Shown here: positions 11,608 through 20,195 of the stretch, one piece after another
Layout of the letters: each line of letters opens with the position of its first letter
Position numbering within the stretch: position 1 is the first letter of the stretch
Program-made: the position numbers and the translations under genes
NCBI RefSeq assembly: GCF_001425485.1
Contig: NZ_LMQW01000023.1
Location: 346,915-410,914 of the forward strand
From: Aureimonas sp. Leaf427
GTDB taxonomy: Bacteria; Pseudomonadota; Alphaproteobacteria; Rhizobiales; Rhizobiaceae
Reading direction: 5' to 3'
Length of the DNA: 64,000 nt
The notes under the pieces: model-generated
What the model was told of the DNA's origin: nothing
Database searches by the model: none
Seen by the model: only the letters and a program-made list of their open reading frames with translations

Positions 11608-12452
11608 TAGGTCCAGCTTCGGCGGAACGGACCGATCGCGGCGGATGCGTTCTCGTCGCCGGCGCCCCTCGCTTCGATCCGGTCGAGATAGATCGGCGTC
11701 AACTCCGCCGGCAGGAAGGCCGGGCGCAGCGTGGCGGGCAGCGCGGCGCTGGCGGCGCGATAGGCGGCGACATGGCCTCTGGCATAGGCGACCATCGCCT
11801 GAACGGCGCGGGCGCTGGGCGCTGCATCGCCGGCAAGGAGTGCCTCGCGCGTGCAGCCGGAGGCTTCGAGAATGTCGGCGGGGATGAAGACCTGCCCGCG
11901 CCGCCGATGGATCGGCAGGAGCCGCAGCACGCCAGCGGCCAGCTGCGCGACACCCGCGTGACCTGCGGCATCAGAGGCTTGGCGCGCCGCGCTCTCATCC
12001 AGAATCAAGCAGGCGAGCGTGATCAGGGTCGACGCCGTGCCGCCGGCATAGGCCTCGAAATCGGCGCGCGAGGGCATGGGGTCGTCGTAGAGATCGAAGA
12101 TGCGCTGTTCGAGAAACCGGTCGAAGGCGGCAAAGGGCAGCGCATGCGTGCGCATCGCCTGCGTCAGCGCTTCGGCGACGGGATGACCGCCGGATGATGC
12201 GCCTTCAGCTGCAGCCGCCGCCTCCAGCGTGTCGCGCCACCACTGAAGCCGTATCTCGCCCGGCAGTGGCTGGCTGATCTGGTCGCGAACGCGCGCGGTC
12301 TCGATGTTGAACGCATAGAGCGCGGTCAGCGCCTCGCGCCGATCGGCCGGCGCGAAAGCAAGCGAAACGGCCCGGTCGGGATCTTCCCGCCGAACGAGAT
12401 CGGCGGCGATCTCGGCGGAGGACAGCGGCGGCTTCGATGCGTCCGCTGCCAT
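11571..12452 (-). CDS. Squalene/phytoene synthase family protein, NDUFAF6-like
   Basis: A 293-residue protein with the all-helical isoprenoid synthase fold: REALTALYAFNIETARVRDQ, the Trp pair LQWWRDTLE, and the acidic segment RIFDLYDDPM. Only one Asp-rich motif is clear, and no carotenoid or hopanoid genes lie nearby. This fits the branch related to the mitochondrial complex I assembly factor NDUFAF6 better than a true phytoene synthase. It directly abuts the Mth938-domain gene (an NDUFAF3 relative) with no spacing and is followed by the DUF4153 gene. Enzyme activity is uncertain. Confidence 0.8.
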   Translation of the reverse strand: MAADASKPPLSSAEIAADLVRREDPDRAVSLAFAPADRREALTALYAFNIETARVRDQISQPLPGEIRLQWWRDTLEAAAAAEGASSGGHPVAEALTQAMRTHALPFAAFDRFLEQRIFDLYDDPMPSRADFEAYAGGTASTLITLACLILDESAARQASDAAGHAGVAQLAAGVLRLLPIHRRRGQVFIPADILEASGCTREALLAGDAAPSARAVQAMVAYARGHVAAYRAASAALPATLRPAFLPAELTPIYLDRIEARGAGDENASAAIGPFRRSWTYWRAMRRARAVI

Positions 12453-12842
12453 TCAGTCGATCGCGACCAGCGCGGCGGCAACCGGCCGGCTTTCCGCCAG
12501 CATGACGTTGAAGGTGCGCACGGCTGCGCCCGTCGACATCGGGTCGGCGGAAAGGCCGGCCTTGCGCAGGCGGTCGGCGAGCGCGGGCGGCAGACGGCGG
12601 ATATCGGGCCCGGTGCCGAAGAGAAGGAAGCGGAAGTCGTCCATCTCCTCGAACACCTTCAAGAGACGATCGCCGCCGAACGGATCCTCGATCGTGGCCT
12701 CCCAGCCGTAGATGCCGGAGGGAAGGCAGAGGATCGAGCCGCGATGCGACATGCCGGCGAAGCGGAAGCCGCCATTGCCGTAGGCCTCGATGGGCGCCCG
12801 GCCCGGAAAATGCGCCTGCCGGATCTCGATACCCTTGGCCAT
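12453..12842 (-). CDS. Mth938-domain (DUF498) protein, NDUFAF3-like
   Basis: A 129-residue single-domain protein of the Mth938/DUF498 family. Characteristic features are the N-terminal YGNGGFRFAG and the conserved FLLFGTGPDIRRLPP, followed by STGAAVRTFNVMLAE near the C-terminus. The mitochondrial member NDUFAF3 assists assembly of the respiratory complex I Q-module. The gene sits 7 nt after secDF and runs straight into the NDUFAF6-like gene, so the three are likely one operon. A role in membrane or complex I assembly in bacteria is inference. Confidence 0.85.
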   Translation of the reverse strand: MAKGIEIRQAHFPGRAPIEAYGNGGFRFAGMSHRGSILCLPSGIYGWEATIEDPFGGDRLLKVFEEMDDFRFLLFGTGPDIRRLPPALADRLRKAGLSADPMSTGAAVRTFNVMLAESRPVAAALVAID

Positions 12843-12849
12843 GTCCCGA

Positions 12850-15411
12850 TCAGGCCTTTGGCGAGACGGCTGTCGCCGTCCCTGCCGCCTTGCCCGCGAC
12901 CGGCTTGTCGAGTGCCGCCCGCAGGTTGAAGTAGACGAGGATCGGCCCGGCCACGAAGATCGAGGAGTAGATGCCGACGAGAATGCCGAAGAGCATCGGC
13001 GCCACGAAGGTCCGGATCACGTCTCCGCCGAAGAGGAAGAGCGCGAACATGGCGAGCACCGTCGTCGCGGCCGTCAGAATCGTGCGGCCGAGCGTTTCGT
13101 TGATCGACAGGTTGATCAGGTCCGTCAGGGGCATCTTCTTGTATTTGCGCAGGTTCTCGCGGATGCGATCGAACACGACGACCGTGTCGTTCAGCGAGTA
13201 GCCGACGATCGTCAGAAGCGCCGCGATGGTCGAGAGGTTGAACTCGACGCGGGTAACGACGAGGAAGCCGACCGCCATGATGACGTCGTGCAGGGTCGCG
13301 ACGATCGCGGCCAAGGCGAACTGCCACTCGAAGCGGAACCAGATATAGAGGAAGATCAGCGCCATCGAGCCGAGGAGGCCGAAGGCCGCCGCATAGGCGA
13401 GTTCGTTCGATACGGTCGGTCCGACGACCTCGGTGCGCTGGAAGTCGTACTGGTCCTGAAGCTGGGTGCGGACCTTGTTCAGCGCTTCCTGCTGGGCCAG
13501 CTCGCCGCCCGGCTGCGCGGCGAAGCGGACGAGCGCATCCTGCGGCGAGCCGAATTCCTGAACCTGAACCTCGCCCTCCAGAAGGGGCTGCAGCTCTTCG
13601 CGCAGGGCGCCGACATCGGCCGCCTCGCCCTTCGACTTCAGCTCGATGACGGTGCCGCCGGTAAAATCGATGCCGAGATTGAGGCCGAAGCCGGCGACGC
13701 CGACGATGGCGAGAAGCGACAGGGCGGCCGTCGTGCCGAAGGCGATCCGGCGGATGCGCATGAAGCCGAAGGTCGTGCCGTCCGGAACGAGACGGACGAA
13801 ACCGTGCGGGACCTCTTTCGGACGCCGGCGCTTGTACCAGAAGGCCACCATCCAGCGCGTCAGCGTCAGGGCCGTGAAGATCGTCGTCAGAATGCCGATG
13901 GCGAGCGTGACGGCGAAGCCTTTGACCGGGCCGGAACCCAGCAGAAACAGGGCGGCCGCTGCGATCAGGGTCGTGACGTTCGCGTCCATGATCGTCGCGA
14001 GCGCCTTGTGGAAGCCGGCATCCAGCGATTTCACGACTGTCTGCCCGAGCCGCCGCTCCTCTCGGATACGCTCGTAGATCAGGACGTTGGAATCGACCGC
14101 CATGCCCATGGTGAGCACGATGCCGGCGATACCGGGCAGCGTCAGCGTCGAGCCGAGCACGGAGAGAAGCGCGATCATCAGAACGACGTTCACGAGCAGC
14201 GCGATATTGGCGAGGAGCCCGAGGAAGCCGTAGGTCGCGAACATGAAGCCGACGACGAGAATGGCGCCGATGACGCCGGCGAGCTGACCCGCCGCGACCG
14301 AATCGGCACCGAGGCCCGGTCCGACCGTGCGCTCCTCGATGATATCGAGCGTCGCCGGCAGGGCACCGGCGCGCAGAAGAACGGCGAGATCGTTAGCGCT
14401 CTCGACGGTGAAGTTGCCTGAAATCTGCGCCTGACCGCCGAGAATGGGCTCGTTGATGTTCGGGGCGGAGAGAACGACGTTGTCGAGGACGATGGCGAAG
14501 GGCTTGCCGACGTTCTGCTGCGTGACCTGGCCGAAGCGCTGCGCGCCCCGCGCATCGAAGCTGATGTTCACGACCGGCTGATTGTTCTGGCTCTGGAAGC
14601 CGGCGCTGGCGCCGTTCAGGTTCTCGCCCGAGATCATGACTTCGCGCTGTACGAGTACGGGGCGCGGCGGCTGGTCGTTGGTGTAGAGCAGCTCGGTTCC
14701 GGCCGGCGGGCGGCCGCCGCGAACGGCTTCTTCCGCGGACGCCGTCGTATCGACGAGGCGGAAGGTCAGCTGCGCGGTCTGATCGAGAAGCGCCTTGAGG
14801 CGCTGAGGGTCCTGAAGACCGGGCACCTGGACCATGATGCGGTCCGAGCCCTGGCGCTGGATCAGCGGCTCTGTCGTGCCGAGTTCATCGACGCGTCGGC
14901 GGACGACCTCGACCGACTGCTGCGAGGCCGAGGACAGGCGATACTCGATGCCGGCATCGGTCAGCGTCAGGCGCAGCGTTCCGGGGCGCGGCTCGCTGAT
15001 CGTGACCTCGTTGACCGATGTGCCGGAGAGAAGATTGCTCGAGACGGACTGGGCCAGCGGCTGGAGAGCGGTGCGGGCGGCTGCAAGCTGGGCGGGATCG
15101 CGGATCGTGACGTCGATGACGCTGCCCGTGTCGCCGAGGCCGGTGAAGCCGATGCGGGCGGTGCGGAGCGCCTGCCGCGCATCGGCGCGGACGCTCTGGA
15201 GCCGCGCGTTGACGAGCGACTGCCGATCGACCTGGAGCAGGATGTAGGAGCCGCCCTGGAGGTCGAGACCCAGCGTCATCGGCTGCTTGGGCATGAAGCC
15301 CGGCATCTGGTCGAGATACTTCTGGGGAATGACGTTCGGTGCCGCGAAGAGGAAGCCGACGACGACGGCGAGCCAAATCAGGATCGTCTTCCAACGCGCG
15401 AAGTGAAGCAT
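12850..15411 (-). CDS. secDF: SecDF, fused protein translocase accessory subunit
   Basis: An 853-residue fusion of SecD (about 1-520) and SecF (about 550-853) with 12 expected membrane spans. The SecD half opens with an N-terminal span and the D1 motif LGLDLQGGSYILLQV, then a large periplasmic region and GMAVDSNVLIYERIREE. The SecF half carries LGIDFTGGTVIELK and YSLNDTVVVFDRIREN. SecDF uses the proton gradient to pull proteins out of the SecYEG channel on the periplasmic side. yajC lies 147 nt upstream on the same strand. Confidence 0.97.
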   Translation of the reverse strand: MLHFARWKTILIWLAVVVGFLFAAPNVIPQKYLDQMPGFMPKQPMTLGLDLQGGSYILLQVDRQSLVNARLQSVRADARQALRTARIGFTGLGDTGSVIDVTIRDPAQLAAARTALQPLAQSVSSNLLSGTSVNEVTISEPRPGTLRLTLTDAGIEYRLSSASQQSVEVVRRRVDELGTTEPLIQRQGSDRIMVQVPGLQDPQRLKALLDQTAQLTFRLVDTTASAEEAVRGGRPPAGTELLYTNDQPPRPVLVQREVMISGENLNGASAGFQSQNNQPVVNISFDARGAQRFGQVTQQNVGKPFAIVLDNVVLSAPNINEPILGGQAQISGNFTVESANDLAVLLRAGALPATLDIIEERTVGPGLGADSVAAGQLAGVIGAILVVGFMFATYGFLGLLANIALLVNVVLMIALLSVLGSTLTLPGIAGIVLTMGMAVDSNVLIYERIREERRLGQTVVKSLDAGFHKALATIMDANVTTLIAAAALFLLGSGPVKGFAVTLAIGILTTIFTALTLTRWMVAFWYKRRRPKEVPHGFVRLVPDGTTFGFMRIRRIAFGTTAALSLLAIVGVAGFGLNLGIDFTGGTVIELKSKGEAADVGALREELQPLLEGEVQVQEFGSPQDALVRFAAQPGGELAQQEALNKVRTQLQDQYDFQRTEVVGPTVSNELAYAAAFGLLGSMALIFLYIWFRFEWQFALAAIVATLHDVIMAVGFLVVTRVEFNLSTIAALLTIVGYSLNDTVVVFDRIRENLRKYKKMPLTDLINLSINETLGRTILTAATTVLAMFALFLFGGDVIRTFVAPMLFGILVGIYSSIFVAGPILVYFNLRAALDKPVAGKAAGTATAVSPKA

Positions 15412-15558
15412 GGTCGTTCCGAATCCCGAGCGCTCGCGGCGTCAACGCCTCGCGAGGCCTCTTCTCAATGTCGAATACGCGAAGGCGCCGGCCGAGCCAT
15501 GGCCCCGCCGAGCGCGTCCGCGCATGCGCTTCTACGTCTCACATCGCCCAAAAGGCGA

Positions 15559-15930
15559 CTATTTCGTGTTCGCGGCCAGAGGCTCGCCCTTGACGCGAAC
15601 GTCCGTCACGGTCGCCTGGAGCACGCGCACGCGCACCTGCTCGGCGATCTGCACTTCGAGCTCGCCATTGTCCAAAACCTTCGTGACCTTGGCGATGACG
15701 CCGCCGCCGGTGACGACGGTGTCGCCGCGGCGAATGTTCTTCAGCATGTCCGTGCGCTGCTTCATCTGCTGGCGCTGCGGGCGGATGATGAGGAAATACA
15801 TGATCGCGAAGACCGCGACGAAGGGCAGGATCGAGATCAGGATCTCGTTCGCGCCGCCGAAAAGCCCGCCTGCTCCGGCTCCGGGAGCGACCGTGGTCTG
15901 AGCTTGCGCGAACGCCTGCGAAACGAACAT
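15559..15930 (-). CDS. yajC: YajC, preprotein translocase auxiliary subunit
   Basis: A 123-residue single-span protein. The N-terminal periplasmic part is Ala/Gly-rich, the membrane segment is ISILPFVAVFAIMYFLII, and it runs into the family signature RPQRQQMKQRTDMLKNI and GDTVVTGGGVIAKV. YajC associates with SecDF and YidC. The gene is first in the yajC-secDF-Mth938 series and is transcribed away from the DUF815 ATPase gene. Confidence 0.96.
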   Translation of the reverse strand: MFVSQAFAQAQTTVAPGAGAGGLFGGANEILISILPFVAVFAIMYFLIIRPQRQQMKQRTDMLKNIRRGDTVVTGGGVIAKVTKVLDNGELEVQIAEQVRVRVLQATVTDVRVKGEPLAANTK

Positions 15931-16017
15931 CCAAAAATCCTTCGATGACGGAGGCTTCCAGTGCCCCCTTTACGGGTTGCGCGGAATATACGAACGGTTC
16001 CAGCGAATGCAACGGGG

Positions 16018-16899
16018 ATGCTGGACATGGATGGAGCGGCGATCGCAGGGCTGGAGCGCCTTCTGGAGCGGATTGCGACGAGCCTGGAGCGTCTGGCGCC
16101 GCAGCCGGTCGAAGCGCCCGACCTTTCCAGCGCCGACTGTTTCGTCTTCGAGCCTCCGGCGCGCCTCAATCCCGTGCCGCATGTGAACCGCGTGGATATC
16201 GGCCTTCTCAAGGGTATCGACCGGTCGCGGGATATCCTTTCGGAAAACACGGCGCGATTCGCCGCCGGCTTTCCCGCCAACAACGCGCTCCTTTGGGGCG
16301 CGCGCGGCATGGGCAAATCCTCGCTGGTGAAGGCGGTTCACGCGGAGGCGAATGCCTCGCTCGGCGAAGGCGCCCTGCCCCTGAAGCTCATCGAGATCCA
16401 CCGCGAGGACATCGAGGCCCTCCCGGGTCTGATGGGGTTCCTGAAGGCCTCGCCCTTCCGCACCCTCCTCTTCTGCGACGACCTCTCCTTCGACGCGGGC
16501 GACGCCTCCTACAAGTCGCTGAAGGCGGCGCTGGACGGGGGTGTCGAGGGGCGGCCGGAGAACGTTCTCTTCTACGCGACCTCCAACCGCCGCCATCTCC
16601 TGCCGCGCGACATGATCGAGAACGAGAGCTCGACGGCGATCAATCCGGCCGAGGCGGTCGAGGAGAAGGTCTCGCTGTCCGACCGATTCGGGCTCTGGCT
16701 CGGCTTCCACAAATGCAGCCAGGACGACTATCTCGCGATGATCGACGGCTATCTCGCCGCGCATGCGATCGAGGTCGATCCGGCGGAACTGCGCCGGGAC
16801 GCGTTGGAATGGTCGACCACGCGCGGCAGCCGATCAGGCCGCGTCGCCTTCCAGTTCGTGCAGGACCTCGCGGGGCGGCTGGGCCGGACGCTCACCTGA
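16018..16899 (+). CDS. DUF815 AAA+ ATPase
   Basis: A roughly 293-residue predicted ATPase of the DUF815 family, function unknown. Walker A is LLWGARGMGKSSLVKA near residue 100, and the Walker B-like strand is FRTLLFCDDLSF. The DUF815 segment YATSNRRHLLPRDMIENE follows, with SDRFGLWLGFHKCSQDDYL after that. Start choice is uncertain: ATG at 16018 or ATG at 16027, the latter having GGGGATG at good spacing. It is transcribed away from yajC; this pairing next to the Sec genes is frequent in Hyphomicrobiales as far as I recall. Confidence 0.85.
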   Translation: MLDMDGAAIAGLERLLERIATSLERLAPQPVEAPDLSSADCFVFEPPARLNPVPHVNRVDIGLLKGIDRSRDILSENTARFAAGFPANNALLWGARGMGKSSLVKAVHAEANASLGEGALPLKLIEIHREDIEALPGLMGFLKASPFRTLLFCDDLSFDAGDASYKSLKAALDGGVEGRPENVLFYATSNRRHLLPRDMIENESSTAINPAEAVEEKVSLSDRFGLWLGFHKCSQDDYLAMIDGYLAAHAIEVDPAELRRDALEWSTTRGSRSGRVAFQFVQDLAGRLGRTLT

Positions 16900-16905
16900 A
16901 TGCGC

Positions 16906-16942
16906 CGACGCCCGACCCTCGCGAGAGAGGAGCCGGGCGTCG
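16906..16942. terminator. Inverted repeat between DUF815 gene and lipoprotein gene
   Basis: Arms CGACGCCCG and CGGGCGTCG (9 bp, perfect) lie 6 nt past the DUF815 stop. The loop is long (19 nt) and there is no T-run, so termination in either direction is only likely. Confidence 0.4.
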
Positions 16943-17021
16943 TATCATAGGGTCTGGAGGCCCCTATGTCGGGATGGTCCGTCGAAGGACCTGACGACCT
17001 CGCCGAAGCGGGTCGGTCGGC

Positions 17022-18605
17022 TTACTTCAGAAACTTCATCGGATCGACCGGGGCGGAGTCCTTGCGGACCTCGAAATGGACCTGCGGGGTCTCGGTGTCG
17101 CCGGTCATGCCGGCGGTGGCGATCTCCTGGCCGCGCTTGACGGTCGCGCCGCGCTTCACCTTCAGATCGTCGGCATGCCCGTAGACCGTGACGAGGCCGT
17201 TGGCATGCTTGACGAGGACGGTGTTGCCGAACTCCTTCAGGCCGTCGCCGGCATAGATGACCACGCCGTTCTCGGCGGCCTTGATCGGCGTGCCGCGCGG
17301 CACGGAGATGTCGAGACCGTCGTTGCGACGGGCGCCCGCCTTCTCGCCGAAGCGCTTGACGACGCGGCCCTGCACCGGCCAGCGGAACTGATCGATGCCC
17401 GTGCCGGTCGGCGCGGTGGACGCGACCTCGGTCTCCACCTCCTCCTGCACCGTGGAGGTCGGAGCGGCCGGCGGGGCGGCGACCTCGGCCGCTTTCGGCT
17501 CGGGCGCGGGTTCCACCTTCGCGGCTTCGACCTTGGCGGGCTTCAGCTCCGCCGCGGGCTTGGCGGCCGTCTCAGCCGCGTGCGGCGCCTCGTAGGGCTT
17601 CGGCTCGGCCTTGGCGACCGGCGCGGGCTGGACCTTGGCCGGCTTCTCAGCCACGGGCTTGGCGTCCGTCATGGTCGGGCGGGTTTCGAGCGAGGCCACG
17701 CGCTTGGCGGGCGTCGCACCCGACGGGAGGACGAGCTTCTGGCCGATGCGGATGTTGTCGTCGGTGAGCCCGTTCGCCTCGCGCAGGGCCGCAGCCGAGA
17801 CGCCGTTGCGCCGGGCGAGGCCGAGAACCGAATCGCCGGATTCGACGACGACCGATCCACCCTTCGATGCCGTCCGCGACGGAGCGGCGGGGATCTGCGC
17901 CGAGGCGCTGCCGGGTGCGCGCAGGTTGCTCGGCGGCGCGCCGAGCGTCCGGCCGTTCGGCGCCGTGGCAGCGGAGGCGATCTGCGTGGAGGCGCCGCCG
18001 CCGTACGAATAGGTCGGGATCGCGATCTCCTGGCCCGGCTGGGCATCCGAGGCGGAGCGCAGGCCGTTGACCGCGAGGATCGCCTTGGCGGGCACGCCGT
18101 AGCGATCGGCGAGCGTGTCGATCGTCTCGCCGCTGCGCAGGGCGACGCGGTTGCCGGTGTCGCTCCAGCCGGCCTTGGCCGAGCGCGCCGGGGCGGCAGG
18201 CGCCGTCGTCATCGGCTCGGCGGAGGCGACCGGCATGGGCTCGGCCATGCGGGCGGGTGCCGCCATCGCCGGCTGCGCGCCGCCGGGAGGCGGCAGCATG
18301 CTGCGCTCGACGGAAGCCGTGCGGGTCACGGGCGCCTGGCTGTAGCCTCCGCCCTGCCCGTACATGGGCTGGCTGGCGGCGCCGGCATTGCCGAGACCGC
18401 CGGGGCGGACGGAACCGGTGTTCAACTGGTCGACATTGCCGGCGACGCCGGCCTGCGGAATGGGTTTGGGCACGGAGCCCGTGTAGAAGCCGTCGTCGAA
18501 GCGCGACATGTCGGCGCTGCAGCCGGCCGCGAGGCCGGCCACCGCCAAGAGCGCAGCAGAGCGAACCAAACGAACTCGGAAGGATTTCAGCACACCCATA
18601 CGCAT
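17022..18605 (-). CDS. LysM/M23 lipoprotein, degenerate (NlpD-like amidase activator)
   Basis: A 527-residue envelope lipoprotein with lipobox LAAGC at the end of its signal peptide. Start ATG at 18605 follows GGGGA. Two LysM peptidoglycan-binding domains (RSGETIDTLADRYGVP and ESGDSVLGLARRNGVS) flank Ala/Pro-rich linkers, and a C-terminal M23/LytM domain spans about 405-525. Zinc ligands are missing: the usual HxxxD is NDGLDI and the usual HxH is QVH. E. coli NlpD has the same two losses (NKGIDI and RLHFEIR), so this is probably an activator of cell-wall amidases at division and not a peptidase. It follows pcm by 131 nt. Confidence 0.88.
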   Translation of the reverse strand: MRMGVLKSFRVRLVRSAALLAVAGLAAGCSADMSRFDDGFYTGSVPKPIPQAGVAGNVDQLNTGSVRPGGLGNAGAASQPMYGQGGGYSQAPVTRTASVERSMLPPPGGAQPAMAAPARMAEPMPVASAEPMTTAPAAPARSAKAGWSDTGNRVALRSGETIDTLADRYGVPAKAILAVNGLRSASDAQPGQEIAIPTYSYGGGASTQIASAATAPNGRTLGAPPSNLRAPGSASAQIPAAPSRTASKGGSVVVESGDSVLGLARRNGVSAAALREANGLTDDNIRIGQKLVLPSGATPAKRVASLETRPTMTDAKPVAEKPAKVQPAPVAKAEPKPYEAPHAAETAAKPAAELKPAKVEAAKVEPAPEPKAAEVAAPPAAPTSTVQEEVETEVASTAPTGTGIDQFRWPVQGRVVKRFGEKAGARRNDGLDISVPRGTPIKAAENGVVIYAGDGLKEFGNTVLVKHANGLVTVYGHADDLKVKRGATVKRGQEIATAGMTGDTETPQVHFEVRKDSAPVDPMKFLK

Positions 18606-18736
18606 CGAAGTCCCCATGCGACCGAAGAAGATCATGAGAGACATTCAAGCGTGTTAAACTTACTGCCCGGTTAAACAGCCGTCAGGAAAATGGATTTTCG
18701 TTCATCATGTCGCGCGATGAGGCCTTTTTCCGAGCC

Positions 18737-19417
18737 TCAGAGCACGGCTGCCACACCGAAGGACAGCGGCTGGTAACGGACGGGGCCGAAATCTTCCCGC
18801 TCGAGCCGGCTTCCGACCTTTAGGAGCCGCACGAGGCTCTGCGCTCCCGTGGCCGGCCCCAGCGCGCAGACGATCTGCCCATGCTGGGCGAGCTGCTCCA
18901 GAAAGATGCGCGGCAACGTCTCCATCGCGGCGTGAACGATGATCCGGTCGTAGGGCGCGGCGTCCTTGTAGCCTTCCCGGCCATCCTCATGAACGAAGGC
19001 GACGTTCGTGAGGCCGAGACCGCGCAGGCGCTCCTCGGCGGCGCCGATGAGGGTCTTGTAGCGCTCCAGCGTCGTGACGCGGCTGCCGAGCCTGGCAAGC
19101 AGCGCGGTCACGTAGCCCGTGCCCGTGCCGACCTCCAGAATACGGCTGGTCGGCTCGACACCGAGCAGATGGACGAGCTTGGCCGCGTGCAGAGCGCCGT
19201 GCATGGCCTCGCCGCAGTCGATCGGCAGCGTGCGGTCGCCATAGGCCTCGCGAATGCCGCCGCGTAGGAAGAGACGACGCGGCACGGCTTCGAGCGCCTC
19301 GATCAGGCGGCCTTGCGTGATCTGCGCGGACCGCAGGCGCAGGATGAAGGATGCGAAGTCCTCGCGATCACGCGGGTTCCAGGCCGAGGGGACGGAAAGC
19401 GGCACTGCCGACGGCAT
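18737..19417 (-). CDS. pcm: Protein-L-isoaspartate O-methyltransferase
   Basis: A 226-residue SAM-dependent methyltransferase that repairs isoaspartyl residues in aged proteins. The SAM site is LEVGTGTGYVTALLARLG, preceded by the PCMT segment GDRTLPIDCGEAMHG. The gene lies 16 nt after surE, the classic surE-pcm stress-survival pair. The C-terminus is a normal, slightly short PCMT end. A divergent PCMT-like gene lies at 41219-41869. Confidence 0.93.
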   Translation of the reverse strand: MPSAVPLSVPSAWNPRDREDFASFILRLRSAQITQGRLIEALEAVPRRLFLRGGIREAYGDRTLPIDCGEAMHGALHAAKLVHLLGVEPTSRILEVGTGTGYVTALLARLGSRVTTLERYKTLIGAAEERLRGLGLTNVAFVHEDGREGYKDAAPYDRIIVHAAMETLPRIFLEQLAQHGQIVCALGPATGAQSLVRLLKVGSRLEREDFGPVRYQPLSFGVAAVL

Positions 19418-19433
19418 GGAAACCTCCGGCTTT

Positions 19434-20189
19434 TCAGGAAAAGACCGACTGCATCGACGCGCGAAGCGCGTGATGCGTCAGATCGAGGTGGAGCGGCGTA
19501 ACGGAGATGCGGCCGGCGAGCACCGCGCCGAGGTCCGAACCTTCCATCTCCGGCCCGGCCTGCCGGCCGAAGTTCAGCCAGTAATAGGGAAAGCCCCGCC
19601 CGTCGCGCCGCTCGTCGAAGCCGAGATTGTAGTCGAGCTTGCCCTGCCGCGTGACCTCGATCCCGGTGACAGCATCGGGGGCGACCGGGGGGAAGTTCAC
19701 ATTGAAGAGCACGCCCTTCGGCCGCTCGACCGAGAGAAGTTTGCGCACCACGTCCGGCCCGTGGCGCTCCGCCGTTTCCCAGATGGGCTCCCGCGGGCCG
19801 TTCGGCTTGTAGGCCTGACTGAGGGCGATGGAGGTGATGCCGAGCATCGTCCCTTCCATCGCGCCGGCGACGGTGCCGGAATAGCTGACGTCGTCGCAGA
19901 TGTTCTGGCCGGCATTGACGCCGGACAGGATGAGATCAGGCGCCGCCGGCAGGAGACGCTTCAGGCCCATGATGACGCAGTCGGTCGGCGTGCCCGACAG
20001 CGCGAAGCGCTTCTCCTCGATCTGCCGCAGCCGCAGCGGCGAGGAGAGCGTCAACGAATGCGACAGGCCGCTCTGGTCGGTCTCCGGCGCCACGATCCAG
20101 ACGTCGTCGGACAGAGCCCGCGCGATCGATTCGAGGATGCCGAGTCCCGGCGCGTGGATACCGTCGTCATTCGTCAGGAGGATGCGCAT
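19434..20189 (-). CDS. surE: SurE, 5'/3'-nucleotidase
   Basis: A 251-residue metal-dependent nucleoside monophosphate phosphatase associated with stationary-phase survival. The N-terminus [15 protein letters not shown] contains the two metal-binding Asp; the conserved [15 protein letters not shown] and [12 protein letters not shown] follow, then [20 protein letters not shown]. It sits 6 nt after serS and 16 nt before pcm, so these form one operon. Confidence 0.97.
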   Translation of the reverse strand: MRILLTNDDGIHAPGLGILESIARALSDDVWIVAPETDQSGLSHSLTLSSPLRLRQIEEKRFALSGTPTDCVIMGLKRLLPAAPDLILSGVNAGQNICDDVSYSGTVAGAMEGTMLGITSIALSQAYKPNGPREPIWETAERHGPDVVRKLLSVERPKGVLFNVNFPPVAPDAVTGIEVTRQGKLDYNLGFDERRDGRGFPYYWLNFGRQAGPEMEGSDLGAVLAGRISVTPLHLDLTHHALRASMQSVFS

Positions 20190-20195
20190 GGAAGA

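Noticed and set aside
11571-12452. Carotenoid or hopanoid biosynthesis locus
   Set aside because: The only candidate is one synthase-like gene with an incomplete Asp-rich motif; no desaturase, cyclase or hpn gene is nearby, and the Sec/Mth938 context fits better.
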